Shown here: in pieces, positions 55,181 to 64,000 of the stretch
Position numbering within the stretch: the stretch's first letter is position 1
Layout: each line of letters opens with the position of its first letter
From: Lacinutrix neustonica
GTDB taxonomy: Bacteria; Bacteroidota; Bacteroidia; Flavobacteriales; Flavobacteriaceae
Assembly (NCBI RefSeq): GCF_026625145.1
Contig: NZ_CP113088.1
Coordinates: 3,771,501 to 3,835,500, forward strand
Direction: 5' to 3'
DNA: 64,000 bases
Notes under the pieces: generated by a model
Databases searched by the model: none
The model's input: the letters and a program-made list of their open reading frames with translations, nothing else
Told to the model about the DNA's origin: nothing
Program-made: the position numbers and the translations under genes

Positions 55181-55999
55181 ATGATGTCAATAGTAGAACA
55201 AAAAAAATGGTTGTGGATTAAGGTCTTTATTTTAATAACCTTAGCGATTCCAATGGCTATATTAGGCTATGAGTTTTTCGTGTTAGGAAACGATTCCGTA
55301 ACCTTTTTGGGCGATTATCCACCGCTAGTGGGTAATTTGGTTTTAACCTATTATTTACTCCTATTAGCGATTGGTGTCCTGTGGATTATGGTGCAATTAA
55401 AGGCGGTACTAAAGCTTAAAAATGAGAATGCCAAAAACGAACTCTTGCATTTACAAAGTCAGGTGAATCCGCATTTCTTTTTTAATATGCTTAATAATTT
55501 ATATGGTTTAGTTGATAAGGATACGGCGCAAGCGAAAGCCTTGATTTTAAAATTGTCAGAATTGATGCGTTATAGTATTTATGAAGGAGAAAAGCCTTTG
55601 GTGTCTCTTGAAGAAGAAGCAGACTATTTAAATAATTACATGGCCTTGCATCGTATGCGTTACCATAAAACTATTGATATACAATGCAATATCACTATGG
55701 AAGATAGCACCGCTATGGTCATGCCATTATTATTTATTATCCTTTTAGAAAATGCCTTTAAGCATGGGGTTGAGAATTTAAGGGATCATGCCTACGTGCA
55801 TATTAATTTAACCGCCGGAGATGGTGTTATTGATTTTGACGTAGAAAACAATTTTGATACCAGTGAGCTTCCTGAAACACAGGGTATCGGGATTAAAAAT
55901 TTAAAGCGTAGATTAGAATTGGCGTATCCAAAAAAACACAGGCTTATAATTACTAGTCAAAATGAGGTGTATAAAGTACAATTACAATTACAACCATGA
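55181..55999 (+). CDS. LytS/AlgZ-type sensor histidine kinase
   Basis: The product has 272 residues with two membrane segments (KVFILITLAIPMAILGYEFF; NLVLTYYLLLLAIGVLWIMV). The phosphoacceptor region is HLQSQVNPHFFFNMLNNLYGLVD (His_kinase domain), and the ATPase motif is IILLENAFKHGVENLRDH with GIGIKNLKRRLELAYP. It has no periplasmic sensor loop of size, so it likely senses membrane state. Its stop overlaps the ATG of the regulator gene. It controls envelope or sugar metabolism in related systems. Confidence 0.88.
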   Translation: MMSIVEQKKWLWIKVFILITLAIPMAILGYEFFVLGNDSVTFLGDYPPLVGNLVLTYYLLLLAIGVLWIMVQLKAVLKLKNENAKNELLHLQSQVNPHFFFNMLNNLYGLVDKDTAQAKALILKLSELMRYSIYEGEKPLVSLEEEADYLNNYMALHRMRYHKTIDIQCNITMEDSTAMVMPLLFIILLENAFKHGVENLRDHAYVHINLTAGDGVIDFDVENNFDTSELPETQGIGIKNLKRRLELAYPKKHRLIITSQNEVYKVQLQLQP

Positions 56000-56695
56000 T
56001 GAAATATCTTATTATAGATGATGAACCTATGGCTCATGAAATCATTAAAGGCTATGGTGATTTATTACCTAACCTAGAATTAATGAAGCACTGTTATGAT
56101 GCTATTGAAGCCTTAGACTACTTAAGGGATGCAACTGTCGATTTAATTTTTTTAGATCTCAATATGCCTAAGTTAAAGGGGTTTGAGTTTTTAAAAACGC
56201 TATCCCATCCACCAAAGGTCATTGTAACAACGGCCTATAAAGAATATGCCCTTGAAGGGTATGAACTAAATATAACCGATTATCTTTTAAAACCCTTCAG
56301 TTTTGAGCGGTTTTTAAAAGCAGTTAATAAAGTAACAGAAGCCATTGAGCCTTTACAGCCAGTAGTGTCTCGGTCAATCTCATGCAGAAGAAGCACGTCT
56401 ATTTCTTCATGCTAACAAAACCCACATTCAAGTAAAGATTGCCGATATTCTTTTTGTTGAAGCGGAAGGTAATTATTCTAAGGTGGTGTTTGCCGATAGA
56501 AACATCCTTGTAAGAGAAAAAATTTCTGAAATGTTACAAATATTATCCAATAATGAATTCATTCAGGTACATAAATCCTTTGTTATTTCTAAAAAACATA
56601 TTGATAAAATAGAGGGTAATAGGATAAACATTGGTTCTTTTACAATTCCCATTAGTAAAACCTATAAAAAGCATGTGATTAAGCTAATAAAGTAG
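55996..56695 (+). CDS. LytTR-family response regulator (frame break at 56368-56373)
   Basis: Restored, the product has 232 residues. The receiver domain (MMKYLIIDDEPMAHEIIKGYGD ... LIFLDLNMPKLKGFEFLKTL ... VTTAYKEYALEGYELNITDYLLKPF) carries the Asp in LDLNMP. After removing one G from TGTCTCGGTC, SRQSHAEEARLFLHANKTHIQVKIADILFVEAEGNYSKVVFADRN leads into the LytTR DNA-binding domain (LSNNEFIQVHKSFVISKKHIDKIEGNRI). The gene starts four bases before the kinase stop, so the two form a pair. Confidence 0.9.
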
Positions 56696-56704
56696 TGCTG
56701 TTTT

Positions 56705-57859
56705 TTAAGTTAGCACCTTCTCCTCAACGAATGTCAATTTTGTACGTCTTTTGCCTGATTGGTTAAAATCTTTAAGCAGGGAAACAACAAATAATGTACC
56801 CGAAGCTTCATCACTCTTTAGCGATATATTGCCACCATGTGCTTCTGCCACTATTTGCGCTAAAGCAAGACCCATTCCCCAACTTTTTCGTACAGCATTT
56901 TTATCCTGATTATCTTGACCTAAAAATTCAAACACTTGCTTTTGTTTACCTTTAGGTATCGAGTTACCATGATTATGAACTCTGATTTCAACCGCATTAT
57001 TCGTGTTTTTGGCAGAAATTGTAATGGGATGCCTTGGAGAGCCATATTTTACAGCATTACTAATGAGGTTTTAAAGAAGTCGTTTCACAGCTGTACTATC
57101 AAAAACACCAAGCAGTTGTGCTTCATCGCACTCAAAAAGAATGTCATTGGTGTAAAATTCTTTAGCTTCTGTAACGACCCATTTTACATGTTCTAAAACA
57201 TCGCCAGCTTCAAAGTTGAGTAAAATACCTTCGCCTGCTTTTATGGTAATGCCATCCATTAATCCTTCAAGTAGATTCAATCCCTTACTAACACTGCGTT
57301 TGGAGGCTAAAATTAAATTATCATTCCATTCCTGGTCTTCATCTTTGTCCATCATTTCTAAAGCTAATTGTGCTGCAGAAAGAGGATTGCGTATGTCGTG
57401 TGCTAATGTGCCAATTAGTTTCTCTTGCATCTCTTGTATGGCACGAGAAAAAGAACCTACAGACTTTAAGATAGACGTTTCAATGACGTATTTGAGGAGA
57501 TCTGAAACCTTTTCATTACAACCATTGCGGGAAATAAGAAAGTCACTTAATGTACGATGAAAAATTATATATTCGTGTACCACCTGCTCAACAGTGTAAT
57601 ACGCTGTACTTGACCTATGTCTGCCATGATGCTTGCTGTTTTCCAAAATTTCATTATATTTTTCATCTTTACTAATGTCTTCGATGTCATTAAATCGTAC
57701 CATAAGATCTGCAATGTCTTCTATAATATTAGGTAAATGGTCATAGAGAGATATGGCGTTTGCTTCTTTGCTAGCAGGAACTTCCTTTGTTACCTGATTT
57801 TGCCAAATGTCCATGATTTTTGATACATTCTCACGAAGAATTTTTGCTGTTTTATCCAT
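56705..57859 (-). pseudogene. Sensor histidine kinase with RsbRD-like N-terminus, interrupted by in-frame TAA
   Basis: 384 codons in one frame. The RsbRD-like helical N-terminal region (LRENVSKIMDIWQNQVTKEVPASKEAN) is followed by the HisKA (KLIGTLAHDIRNPLSAAQLALEMM, phosphoacceptor His) and a HATPase domain. At 57071 a TAA splits AVKRLL from NLISNAVKYGSP; after it the frame continues through GQDNQDKNAV and SWGMGLALAQIVAEAHGG to the end. Only one base differs from an expected Lys or Leu codon. No receiver domain is fused; a partner regulator is not seen. It could be true decay or a consensus error. Confidence 0.8.
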
Positions 57860-58059
57860 AAAGGGATCTTTTTTATAATTTTTGGTGTGTTAATGAGAAA
57901 TTAGTAGCTCATTAATGTAATGTACTGTAAAAGTCTAAATTTTAAAATGTTAGAAGAATTAAGCTAAGTATTGTTGTTAACAATTAGACTTTAGAATTCA
58001 AATTATACGGTTTAGTCATAACTATTTAATCAAAAATCTTGCCGCAAAATGATATTTGT

Positions 58060-59811
58060 TCATTTGGCATTATTGCCATGTCTCTCTATAACACCATCAG
58101 CCCAATCCTTAACGCGTGATCCAAAGCATTCTAAAATAGCATCTACACCAACAATACTGCCTTTAGCGAGTCGGCCTAAAAGTGCTAAGTGTAGCGTTTG
58201 TTTACTGTTTTTAGAAATCACTAAGCCATTTGGCTGTGTTTTTACACCCAATTGATTATGAATGGGTTGAATAACTCTATCCTCTAATAAATTAGTAACA
58301 ATCTTTGAAGTCACCTTAATGATTTGAGGACTATCCAAAACTGAATTTATCATAACATTTACGCATGCTTTCTGAGTATCTTTCTCCATTAACCATCCTT
58401 TTGTTGTTGACGTGATTTTTGGATTGTTTACGAAAATTAAATCCAAAGTGCCCTCATATGTTAAGGCTAATAATTGTTGTAAACTTTCAATTGGTGGGCC
58501 AAATGCATAACGCTTCATACGCTCATCTAATTTAATGACCTCACTAATGACATCATCTTTTAAATTTGAGTGAGACATCATTTTATAAATTATAGGCTCA
58601 CAATGTCTCCAAACTTGTCCTATGCAGTAATCGAGACTTATAGGTTTGAAAGCTGTAGCCATATCAATAAATGATTGAATAATTTTCTCCGGTGCTTGCT
58701 TCTTAGATAGCATAAGTGCATGAGAAAAATCAGCGTCTTTAAGATAGTTGTTTATAATCATTTTCAGTTCATGGGTAGAAAACTGGTGTTTGTAGGCTTT
58801 GTTTTTTAAAGATAAAAATTGATGGGAAGCAATAGTTGCAAAGGCCTCTATTAAAAAGCGGTTTCCATTGTCATAATTTTCATCGTCACGAACACGTAAT
58901 AAGTCATATTTAAAAGCAAGAAGTTTAGCTTCAGGCGGCGTAAAAAGAGCATCTACTTGAGCGTTTAATGGTTTGCATGCCATTGGTAAACCATCTAACG
59001 AAAAGGGGATAAGCTTTAATTTCTTTCTCCCTCTCTTATAAACCATTTTGTGAGTTAATTCATCTGTAATTTCAAAAACGCCACCACTGGCTGTTGTTAT
59101 TGCTCTTACAAGATCTATCATAGCTAGCCCAAAGCCTCTAATACCAACTCGGTGTGACACATTCTTAAAGTCTACTTCTAAAATGGGTTTAATGGGGTAT
59201 GGATTAGTAAAGAGTTTAATACCAGGGTGATTTTCAGCATAATTAGCCCATGTCTCCAGTTGCTTAGATAATTTGGTGTTTTGATGTCCAATGGTTAGCA
59301 CAACTTCATCTGCACTGTGCTTTTCTTCAGTATTCGTTAGAATAGTGAAGTCTTCCTCATTACTTGTTATGTCATGAACCTCCGAATTAATTACCGTAAG
59401 CAGACCAAGTGGCTTTAGAGCTGAGGCAATCGAATCATACCGTTCCCTAAGATATTGTCCCATTTCTGAGCGCTTCGGAAACACTTCGTGATTGTTGTTA
59501 AGAATGTCGTCTTTCGTTTTACCTGTCCATTGATGATACGAAGGAAAAGCTTCTATTTCTAAAGCATTCCCTTGAATTTTTGGTCTTTCAGCTAGTGTTA
59601 AAGCGCGTTCTGAAATGTTCAGCCAGTTAGAATCGGGTTGATTTGAGCGATAAATAAACCCACACCCCAATTGCTCTGTTTTTTCAAATAGCAGTACGTT
59701 TATTGAAGTTTTAATAGAGCTATTCGCTTGTGACTGGAAAATGTTTTCTAGTGCAGAAAGACCTCTTGGCCCGGAACCGATGATGGCGATAGTTAAAGGC
59801 AAGCTTGTCAT
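58060..59811 (-). CDS. FAD/NAD(P)-binding protein (NAD_binding_9 family)
   Basis: The product has 583 residues. An N-terminal FAD-binding motif (LTIAIIGSGPRGLSALENIF, GxGPRG) is followed by SNWLNISERALTLAERP and a second Rossmann segment (RVGIRGFGLAMIDLVRAITTASGGVFEI). It probably catalyses an FAD- and NAD(P)-dependent oxidation. The physiological substrate is unknown. It is not in an obvious operon. Confidence 0.85.
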   Translation of the reverse strand: MTSLPLTIAIIGSGPRGLSALENIFQSQANSSIKTSINVLLFEKTEQLGCGFIYRSNQPDSNWLNISERALTLAERPKIQGNALEIEAFPSYHQWTGKTKDDILNNNHEVFPKRSEMGQYLRERYDSIASALKPLGLLTVINSEVHDITSNEEDFTILTNTEEKHSADEVVLTIGHQNTKLSKQLETWANYAENHPGIKLFTNPYPIKPILEVDFKNVSHRVGIRGFGLAMIDLVRAITTASGGVFEITDELTHKMVYKRGRKKLKLIPFSLDGLPMACKPLNAQVDALFTPPEAKLLAFKYDLLRVRDDENYDNGNRFLIEAFATIASHQFLSLKNKAYKHQFSTHELKMIINNYLKDADFSHALMLSKKQAPEKIIQSFIDMATAFKPISLDYCIGQVWRHCEPIIYKMMSHSNLKDDVISEVIKLDERMKRYAFGPPIESLQQLLALTYEGTLDLIFVNNPKITSTTKGWLMEKDTQKACVNVMINSVLDSPQIIKVTSKIVTNLLEDRVIQPIHNQLGVKTQPNGLVISKNSKQTLHLALLGRLAKGSIVGVDAILECFGSRVKDWADGVIERHGNNAK

Positions 59812-59907
59812 AAAATTATTAAAGATTAGTGACTTTGGTACGTTTTGAAAATTCTAAGCCTTGAATTTATAATATAAAAGAGAACTTTATTTAATATAGT
59901 AGTGGTC

Positions 59908-60441
59908 TTAGCGTATTTCAATCTTATCGATTAACAATTCAAAAGCTTCTGCTTTTTTATTACCGAATAAAAAGGCTATCTCTTCAATGAATTCTTTATC
60001 AAAATTAGGGTACTCTAAAGTTCGGCCTCGAAAGGCAGGGTATAAGTCTTTTAAATCTAGAGTGATGATTTCCCATTCGCCGGAGGTTTTAAAAGTAGTA
60101 ATATACGAATACCGCTGGCGATCATTGGCCTTTACTCTAAACTGGTAGGGCTTTCCATCACCTTTTAATTTGATACATACCTTGGTGTGATTAGATACGT
60201 TTATTGCTTTGGTATCATAACGTACAGAAGAAAATCCACCGTTATTTTCCGGAGAGACGGTACCGCTAAAAACCGCGTGACCGTCTTGGTTTATATGAAA
60301 AACACCATTAGAACGCCCGCCCATGACCACATCGTCTACAATACGCCAATTAGAAATATTTGAATCTTTAGTAAAGTCGAAAATAGTAGTTGTAGTTGCC
60401 ATAGCTGTAATAATTAATAGAAGTAAGGCTAATGATTTCAT
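59908..60441 (-). CDS. CIA30-family protein (NADH:ubiquinone oxidoreductase intermediate-associated type)
   Basis: The product has 177 residues. A signal peptide (MKSLALLLLIITAMA) is followed by the CIA30 pattern WRIVDDVVMGGRSNGVF and FSGTVSPENNGGFSSVRYDTK, with a final FGNKKAEAFELLIDKIEIR. It is a carbohydrate-binding-like beta-sandwich, probably periplasmic. Despite the family name, the bacterial members have no proven link to complex I. The gene stands alone. Confidence 0.86.
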   Translation of the reverse strand: MKSLALLLLIITAMATTTTIFDFTKDSNISNWRIVDDVVMGGRSNGVFHINQDGHAVFSGTVSPENNGGFSSVRYDTKAINVSNHTKVCIKLKGDGKPYQFRVKANDRQRYSYITTFKTSGEWEIITLDLKDLYPAFRGRTLEYPNFDKEFIEEIAFLFGNKKAEAFELLIDKIEIR

Positions 60442-60594
60442 AGCGTTTCTTTTTACTCAAATTTACGGCTAATTACTAGGTTGTTATCTCAATAAAAAGT
60501 TAAAACAGGAGTTCACTATTTATAATTTTAGTAAAATAAACCGGTGTGCAAATGGTAAATAATGAGTAAATGCTGTAACACGAAACATTTTTTC

Positions 60595-61181
60595 TTAGCC
60601 ATGAATCGTCTCACTTTTACCATAGCTTTTAATGAGTTCCCCCTCAAAAACCACTAGTTCTTGCCAACGCTTATCGACATCAATACCTTTTCCGTATTTA
60701 CGGGCAAAGGTGATAAACGTGGTGTAGTGTCCGGCTTCACTTATCATTAAATCATGATAAAATTTTGCCAACTCGGGTCTTTAATACGTTGTGATAAGAG
60801 TTTAAAACGCTCGCAACTACGTGCTTCTATCATGGCAGAGAACAATAAACGATCGACAAAACTCTGGAGTCTGTTACCGCCTTTATTCATAAACTTATAC
60901 AATTGATTTACGTAATGATCTTTCCGCTCTCGGCCCAAAGTATAACCACGTGCCTTGATAATATCATGAACCATTTGAAAATGTTCCAATTCTTCCTTGG
61001 CCAATTTTAATAACTCTGTTACCAGTTCTTCATGTTCGCTATTGTGCGTAATAATGGTAATGGCATTAGTAGCTGCTTTTTGTTCACACCAAGCATGATC
61101 GGTCAGAATTTCTTCAATATTACTCTCTACAATAGTTACCCAACGGGGATCGGTTTCTAGTTTAAGATGTAGCATACTCAT
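60595..61181 (-). CDS. miaE: tRNA-(ms2io6A)-hydroxylase MiaE-like (frame break at 60773-60777)
   Basis: Restored, the product has 195 residues. The ferritin-like diiron motif is seen in LKLAKEELEHFQMVHDIIKARG, LLFSAMIEARSCERFKLLSQRI and FYHDLMISEAGHYTTFITFARKYG, which supply Glu and His ligands in EExxH-like and ExxH form. The break at ACTCGGGTC needs one more base (KDPELAKFYHD). MiaE hydroxylates the isopentenyl side chain of ms2i6A in tRNA. Its near-usual length of about 195-200 residues supports the repair. Confidence 0.88.
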
Positions 61182-61264
61182 GATAATAGTCTTTATTTAT
61201 ATGCCAAAGATAAAGATAATAGATATTGGTACTATTTTTACTGGACTTATATCATGGAGCAGCA

Positions 61265-62338
61265 TCACTTGTAAATTGCTTTTAACAGCTTATAAACGTT
61301 TCCTGCACTAGTAATTGCACCTTCCATCTTGCCAGGAAATACAGCACTGGTCTCAGCTCCAGCAATAAATAATCTATTATTTAACTGTGCCTTCCGGTAT
61401 AAGGGATGTCCATTGTTTTGTTGTGGCTGTAAGTTATTAGTACTGTCTCCTATGGTGGTGTGTTTTTCATGCTTCCAAACACATTCTTCATAGTTTTCAA
61501 AATCTAAGGCAATAGGGCCATAATAACTTTGAAGTTGTTTCAATGCCAGTGTTTTTCGCTCTTCTCTAGTGTGATTATAAAAAGAGGCATTCATGAAACC
61601 GCTTAAGGCATACAAATTACCGTTGGCATTGGAATGGTCGTAGCATTCATTTATGGGACCAACACCACTGTAGATCGTGCCACTAGATTTTTTATTATTC
61701 CAAAAGTTGGTTTTATAGGTGAAACCAATCCTAATGGAATCGTGCATCCACGTGTGTGTCTTTAATAATAGTTCTTTAAAGTGGTTTGGTAATTACGGTA
61801 TTGTGGTTATGGTTTTTAAAAATAGTAAAGGAGGAAGCGTAGAGACCACATGATTACAATGGTAAGTAACATCAGTAGTGATTGCTTTTAGACCATTAGC
61901 CTGCAGTGTTATGCTGTGGAGGCTTTGATTATAAGAAATGGTACCTTCTGAAAGCGTTTCTGCTAAAGCTTTTATAATAGAGTAGGTACCCCCTTTAACG
62001 CGGTAACTTACAGAATTGTTTTCGGGTAGTTCTACAAGTTGGCGGCCTTGTGTATGGTTCGGGTGATAAATGGCAGTTCTGCCATACTGTTGCTCAAAAA
62101 TGGGAATGTGGAGTGCTTTTAATAGTGATAATGCCGCCGTTTGCTGTTCCATTAACCATGTTGCTCCTAACTCAATAGGAGCTTGATGCGCAGGGTACTT
62201 CGTTTTAATACGGCCGCCGGGAGCATGTCGTGCTTCAATAACTTTAACAGCGATATTGCTATTTTTAAGGTAGTAGGCGAGTGTTAACCCTGTTAAGCCT
62301 GCTCCAATAATGAGCACGTCTGTTTTAATTGATTTCAT
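61265..62338 (-). pseudogene. Flavin amine oxidase interrupted by in-frame TAA
   Basis: Two open pieces, 182 and 175 codons, lie in the same frame. The first begins MKSIKTDVLIIGAGLTGLTLAYYLKNSNIAVKVIEARHAPGGRI, the FAD-binding motif. The second ends FIAGAETSAVFPGKMEGAITSAGNVYKLLKA, the C-terminal FAD motif. A TAA at 61793-61795 splits TTIP from LPNHFKELLLKTHTWM; a Gln codon (CAA) there would restore PQLPNHF. Flavin amine oxidases oxidise amines or related compounds in the cytoplasm. It is four bases from recG. Confidence 0.8.
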
Positions 62339-62341
62339 AGC

Positions 62342-64000
62342 TTACGAAATATAATTCCATATGTTTTTATACTTACCCATTTGCCTATAAGTCTCTAAAA
62401 CTACTGCGTTTTCAGCATGTCCTAGAGAGGGGTCTTTTTCTAAAAGTAGTTTTGCATGTTGTCGTGCGAGCTTTAAAATGTCATTGTCTTTTATAATATC
62501 TGCAATGCGAAGATTCAACACGCCACTTTGCTGGGTGCCCATGATATCTCCTGGGCCACGCAGTCGCAAATCGACTTCAGCAATTTCAAAACCATCATTC
62601 GTGCTTACCATCGTTTGTAAACGTGTTTTGCTGTTTTCTGAAAGTTTATGGCTCGTCATTAAGATGCAGTAACTTTGTTCTGCACCACGACCTACACGGC
62701 CTCTTAATTGATGCAATTGTGATAAGCCAAAACGTTCTGCACTTTCAATAATCATTACCGATGCATTGGGGACATTAACACCCACCTCAATGACCGTAGT
62801 AGCGACCATGATTTGTGTTTCTCCTTTTATAAAACGTTGCATTTCAAACGCTTTATCTGCAGGTTTCATTTTACCATGAACAATAGAAATTTGATACTCC
62901 GGCATTGGAAACTCTCTAGAAATACTTTCATAGCCATCCATTAAGTCTTTGTAATCCATTTGCGCACTTTCCTGTATTAGAGGATAGACTATATAGATCT
63001 GCCTTTTTTTAGCAATCTCATCTCTAATAAAGCGAAACACTTTAAGGCGATTGGAGTCGTATCGATGAACGGTTTTTATAGCCTTTCTACCTGGAGGCAA
63101 CTCATCAATGATAGAAATGTCTAAATCACCATAAACAGACATGGCCAAGGTACGCGGAATTGGAGTAGCAGTCATGACCAAAACATGGGGTGGTAAGCTG
63201 TTTTTTTTCCATAATTTAGAGCGTTGTTTTACACCAAAACGATGTTGCTCATCAATAATCGCTAGTCCTAAATTCTTAAACTTTACCTTATCCTCTATAA
63301 GTGCATGCGTGCCTATTAAGATGTCTAGCTCTCCGTTTTCAAGCATGTCGTGAATCTTACGACGTTCAGAGGTTTTACTAGAGCCTGTGAGGAGTTTAAT
63401 GTTGATATCCAAATCGTTACAAAGGGCTTTTAAACCGTTGTAATGTTGTACGGACAAGATTTCTGTTGGTGCCATTAAACACGCTTGAAAACCATTATCC
63501 AGTGCGATAAGCATCGACATAAGCGCCACTATGGTTTTTCCGGATCCTACATCGCCTTGCAACAACCGATTCATTTGAGCATTGTTTCCTAAATCCTGAC
63601 GGATTTCTTTCAACACTCTTTTTTGAGCCCCAGTTAATTCGAAAGGCAAATGCGCCTTAAAAAAAGTATTAAAATAGGGACCTACTTTTTCAAAAGGAAA
63701 GCCTTTTATTTTAGATTTATGAATTAAATTCTTTAAAATTAATTGTAATTGAATGTAAAATAATTCTTCAAATTTTAACCTGAACTGTGCTTTGAAAAGG
63801 GAGGCAGAGTCGACCGGGAAATGAACGTTGAATAGGGCTTTAGATTTTGAAACTAATTTTAATTCCTCACGCATGTTTTCGGGTAGCGTTTCAGCAAATT
63901 TACCACCCGTTTCTAGGAAGAGGTTTTGCATGATTTTGGTCATAATGCGATTGGTAATGCCCTTATTCGATAACTTCTCTGTTGACGGATAAATTGGCTG
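62342..64000 (-). CDS. recG: ATP-dependent DNA helicase RecG (N-terminus beyond window)
   Basis: The visible 552 codons run into the right edge, so the N-terminal wedge/OB domain is partly missing. The motor motifs are clear: LLQGDVGSGKTIVAL (Walker A), LGLAIIDEQHRFGVKQR (DExH), VMTATPIPRTLAM (III), TQIMVATTVIEVGVNVPNA (V) and HQLRGRVGRG (VI). RecG remodels stalled forks by branch migration. It is a housekeeping repair gene marking the end of the accessory region. Confidence 0.95.
   Translation of the reverse strand, partial: QPIYPSTEKLSNKGITNRIMTKIMQNLFLETGGKFAETLPENMREELKLVSKSKALFNVHFPVDSASLFKAQFRLKFEELFYIQLQLILKNLIHKSKIKGFPFEKVGPYFNTFFKAHLPFELTGAQKRVLKEIRQDLGNNAQMNRLLQGDVGSGKTIVALMSMLIALDNGFQACLMAPTEILSVQHYNGLKALCNDLDINIKLLTGSSKTSERRKIHDMLENGELDILIGTHALIEDKVKFKNLGLAIIDEQHRFGVKQRSKLWKKNSLPPHVLVMTATPIPRTLAMSVYGDLDISIIDELPPGRKAIKTVHRYDSNRLKVFRFIRDEIAKKRQIYIVYPLIQESAQMDYKDLMDGYESISREFPMPEYQISIVHGKMKPADKAFEMQRFIKGETQIMVATTVIEVGVNVPNASVMIIESAERFGLSQLHQLRGRVGRGAEQSYCILMTSHKLSENSKTRLQTMVSTNDGFEIAEVDLRLRGPGDIMGTQQSGVLNLRIADIIKDNDILKLARQHAKLLLEKDPSLGHAENAVVLETYRQMGKYKNIWNYIS

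Noticed and set aside
16089-61795. TAA read as a sense codon (recoding) in this genome
   Set aside because: TAA is the normal stop in most genes here, including both tRNA-related genes; four interruptions do not justify a code change.
1-64000. tRNA or rRNA genes
   Set aside because: No cloverleaf-like or rRNA-like segments were recognised on reading both strands; the absence is by eye only and not computed.

Overview
The window looks like chromosome of an AT-rich member of Bacteroidota, most likely a marine Flavobacteriaceae. The evidence is many secreted proteins ending in type IX secretion sorting tails, many short lipoproteins with a Ser/Thr-Ser-Cys lipobox, GEVED and CIA30 domain proteins, a LytS/LytTR pair, and TAnnTTTG-type promoter boxes. 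Both edges are housekeeping genes: the start of pheT on the left and recG on the right, both cut by the window. Layout: 1-10.9 kb is ordinary core or accessory chromosome (secreted nuclease, small secreted proteins, thioredoxin-like lipoprotein, VOC protein with a divergent HxlR regulator, EcsC-like protein). 11.0-15.3 kb is a transition zone holding a relic attC site, a phytanoyl-CoA dioxygenase-like gene, an IS110 relic, a small double-glycine leader peptide gene that is easy to miss, and a decayed IS3-family copy. 

From about 15.7 to 53.44 kb lies the main feature: an integron-type cassette array with 43 recognisable attC sites plus one degenerate one. All cassette genes but the IS run on the minus strand, each followed by an attC of about 130 bp. 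The two ends of each cassette are complementary over 9-11 bases, further than the 7-base R box, and the match is private to each cassette; it holds for about 40 of 42 testable cassettes. Thirteen cassettes have no convincing ORF and fall into four related families with a conserved hairpin core. Several cassettes are duplicated. Cargo is mainly small lipoproteins, membrane proteins, zinc-protease-like proteins, a ParDE toxin-antitoxin pair, a tandemly duplicated SRPBCC/DUF1801-like pair, and a duplicated cupin-plus-two-TM (SLATT-like) gene flanking an AlbA_2 gene. No integrase gene is visible; the head of the array at 53.44 kb abuts two related palindromes that could be part of an attI. 

54-64 kb is again ordinary chromosome: calcineurin-like phosphatase, LytS/LytTR two-component system, a second histidine kinase, FAD/NAD(P)-binding protein, CIA30, MiaE, an amine oxidase and recG. 

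A striking property of the whole window is that about 26 genes or gene parts are broken by a single-base indel, nearly always in the same context: TCTCG carries one G too many, or TCGGG(G) one too few. Correcting that base restores a sensible protein each time, and in one pair of duplicated genes one copy has the extra base and the other does not. I read these mostly as systematic consensus errors, possibly linked to a modified base, rather than real pseudogenes; I therefore annotate the restored genes as CDS and give the position of each break. Four further genes are interrupted by a clean in-frame TAA and are marked as pseudogenes.
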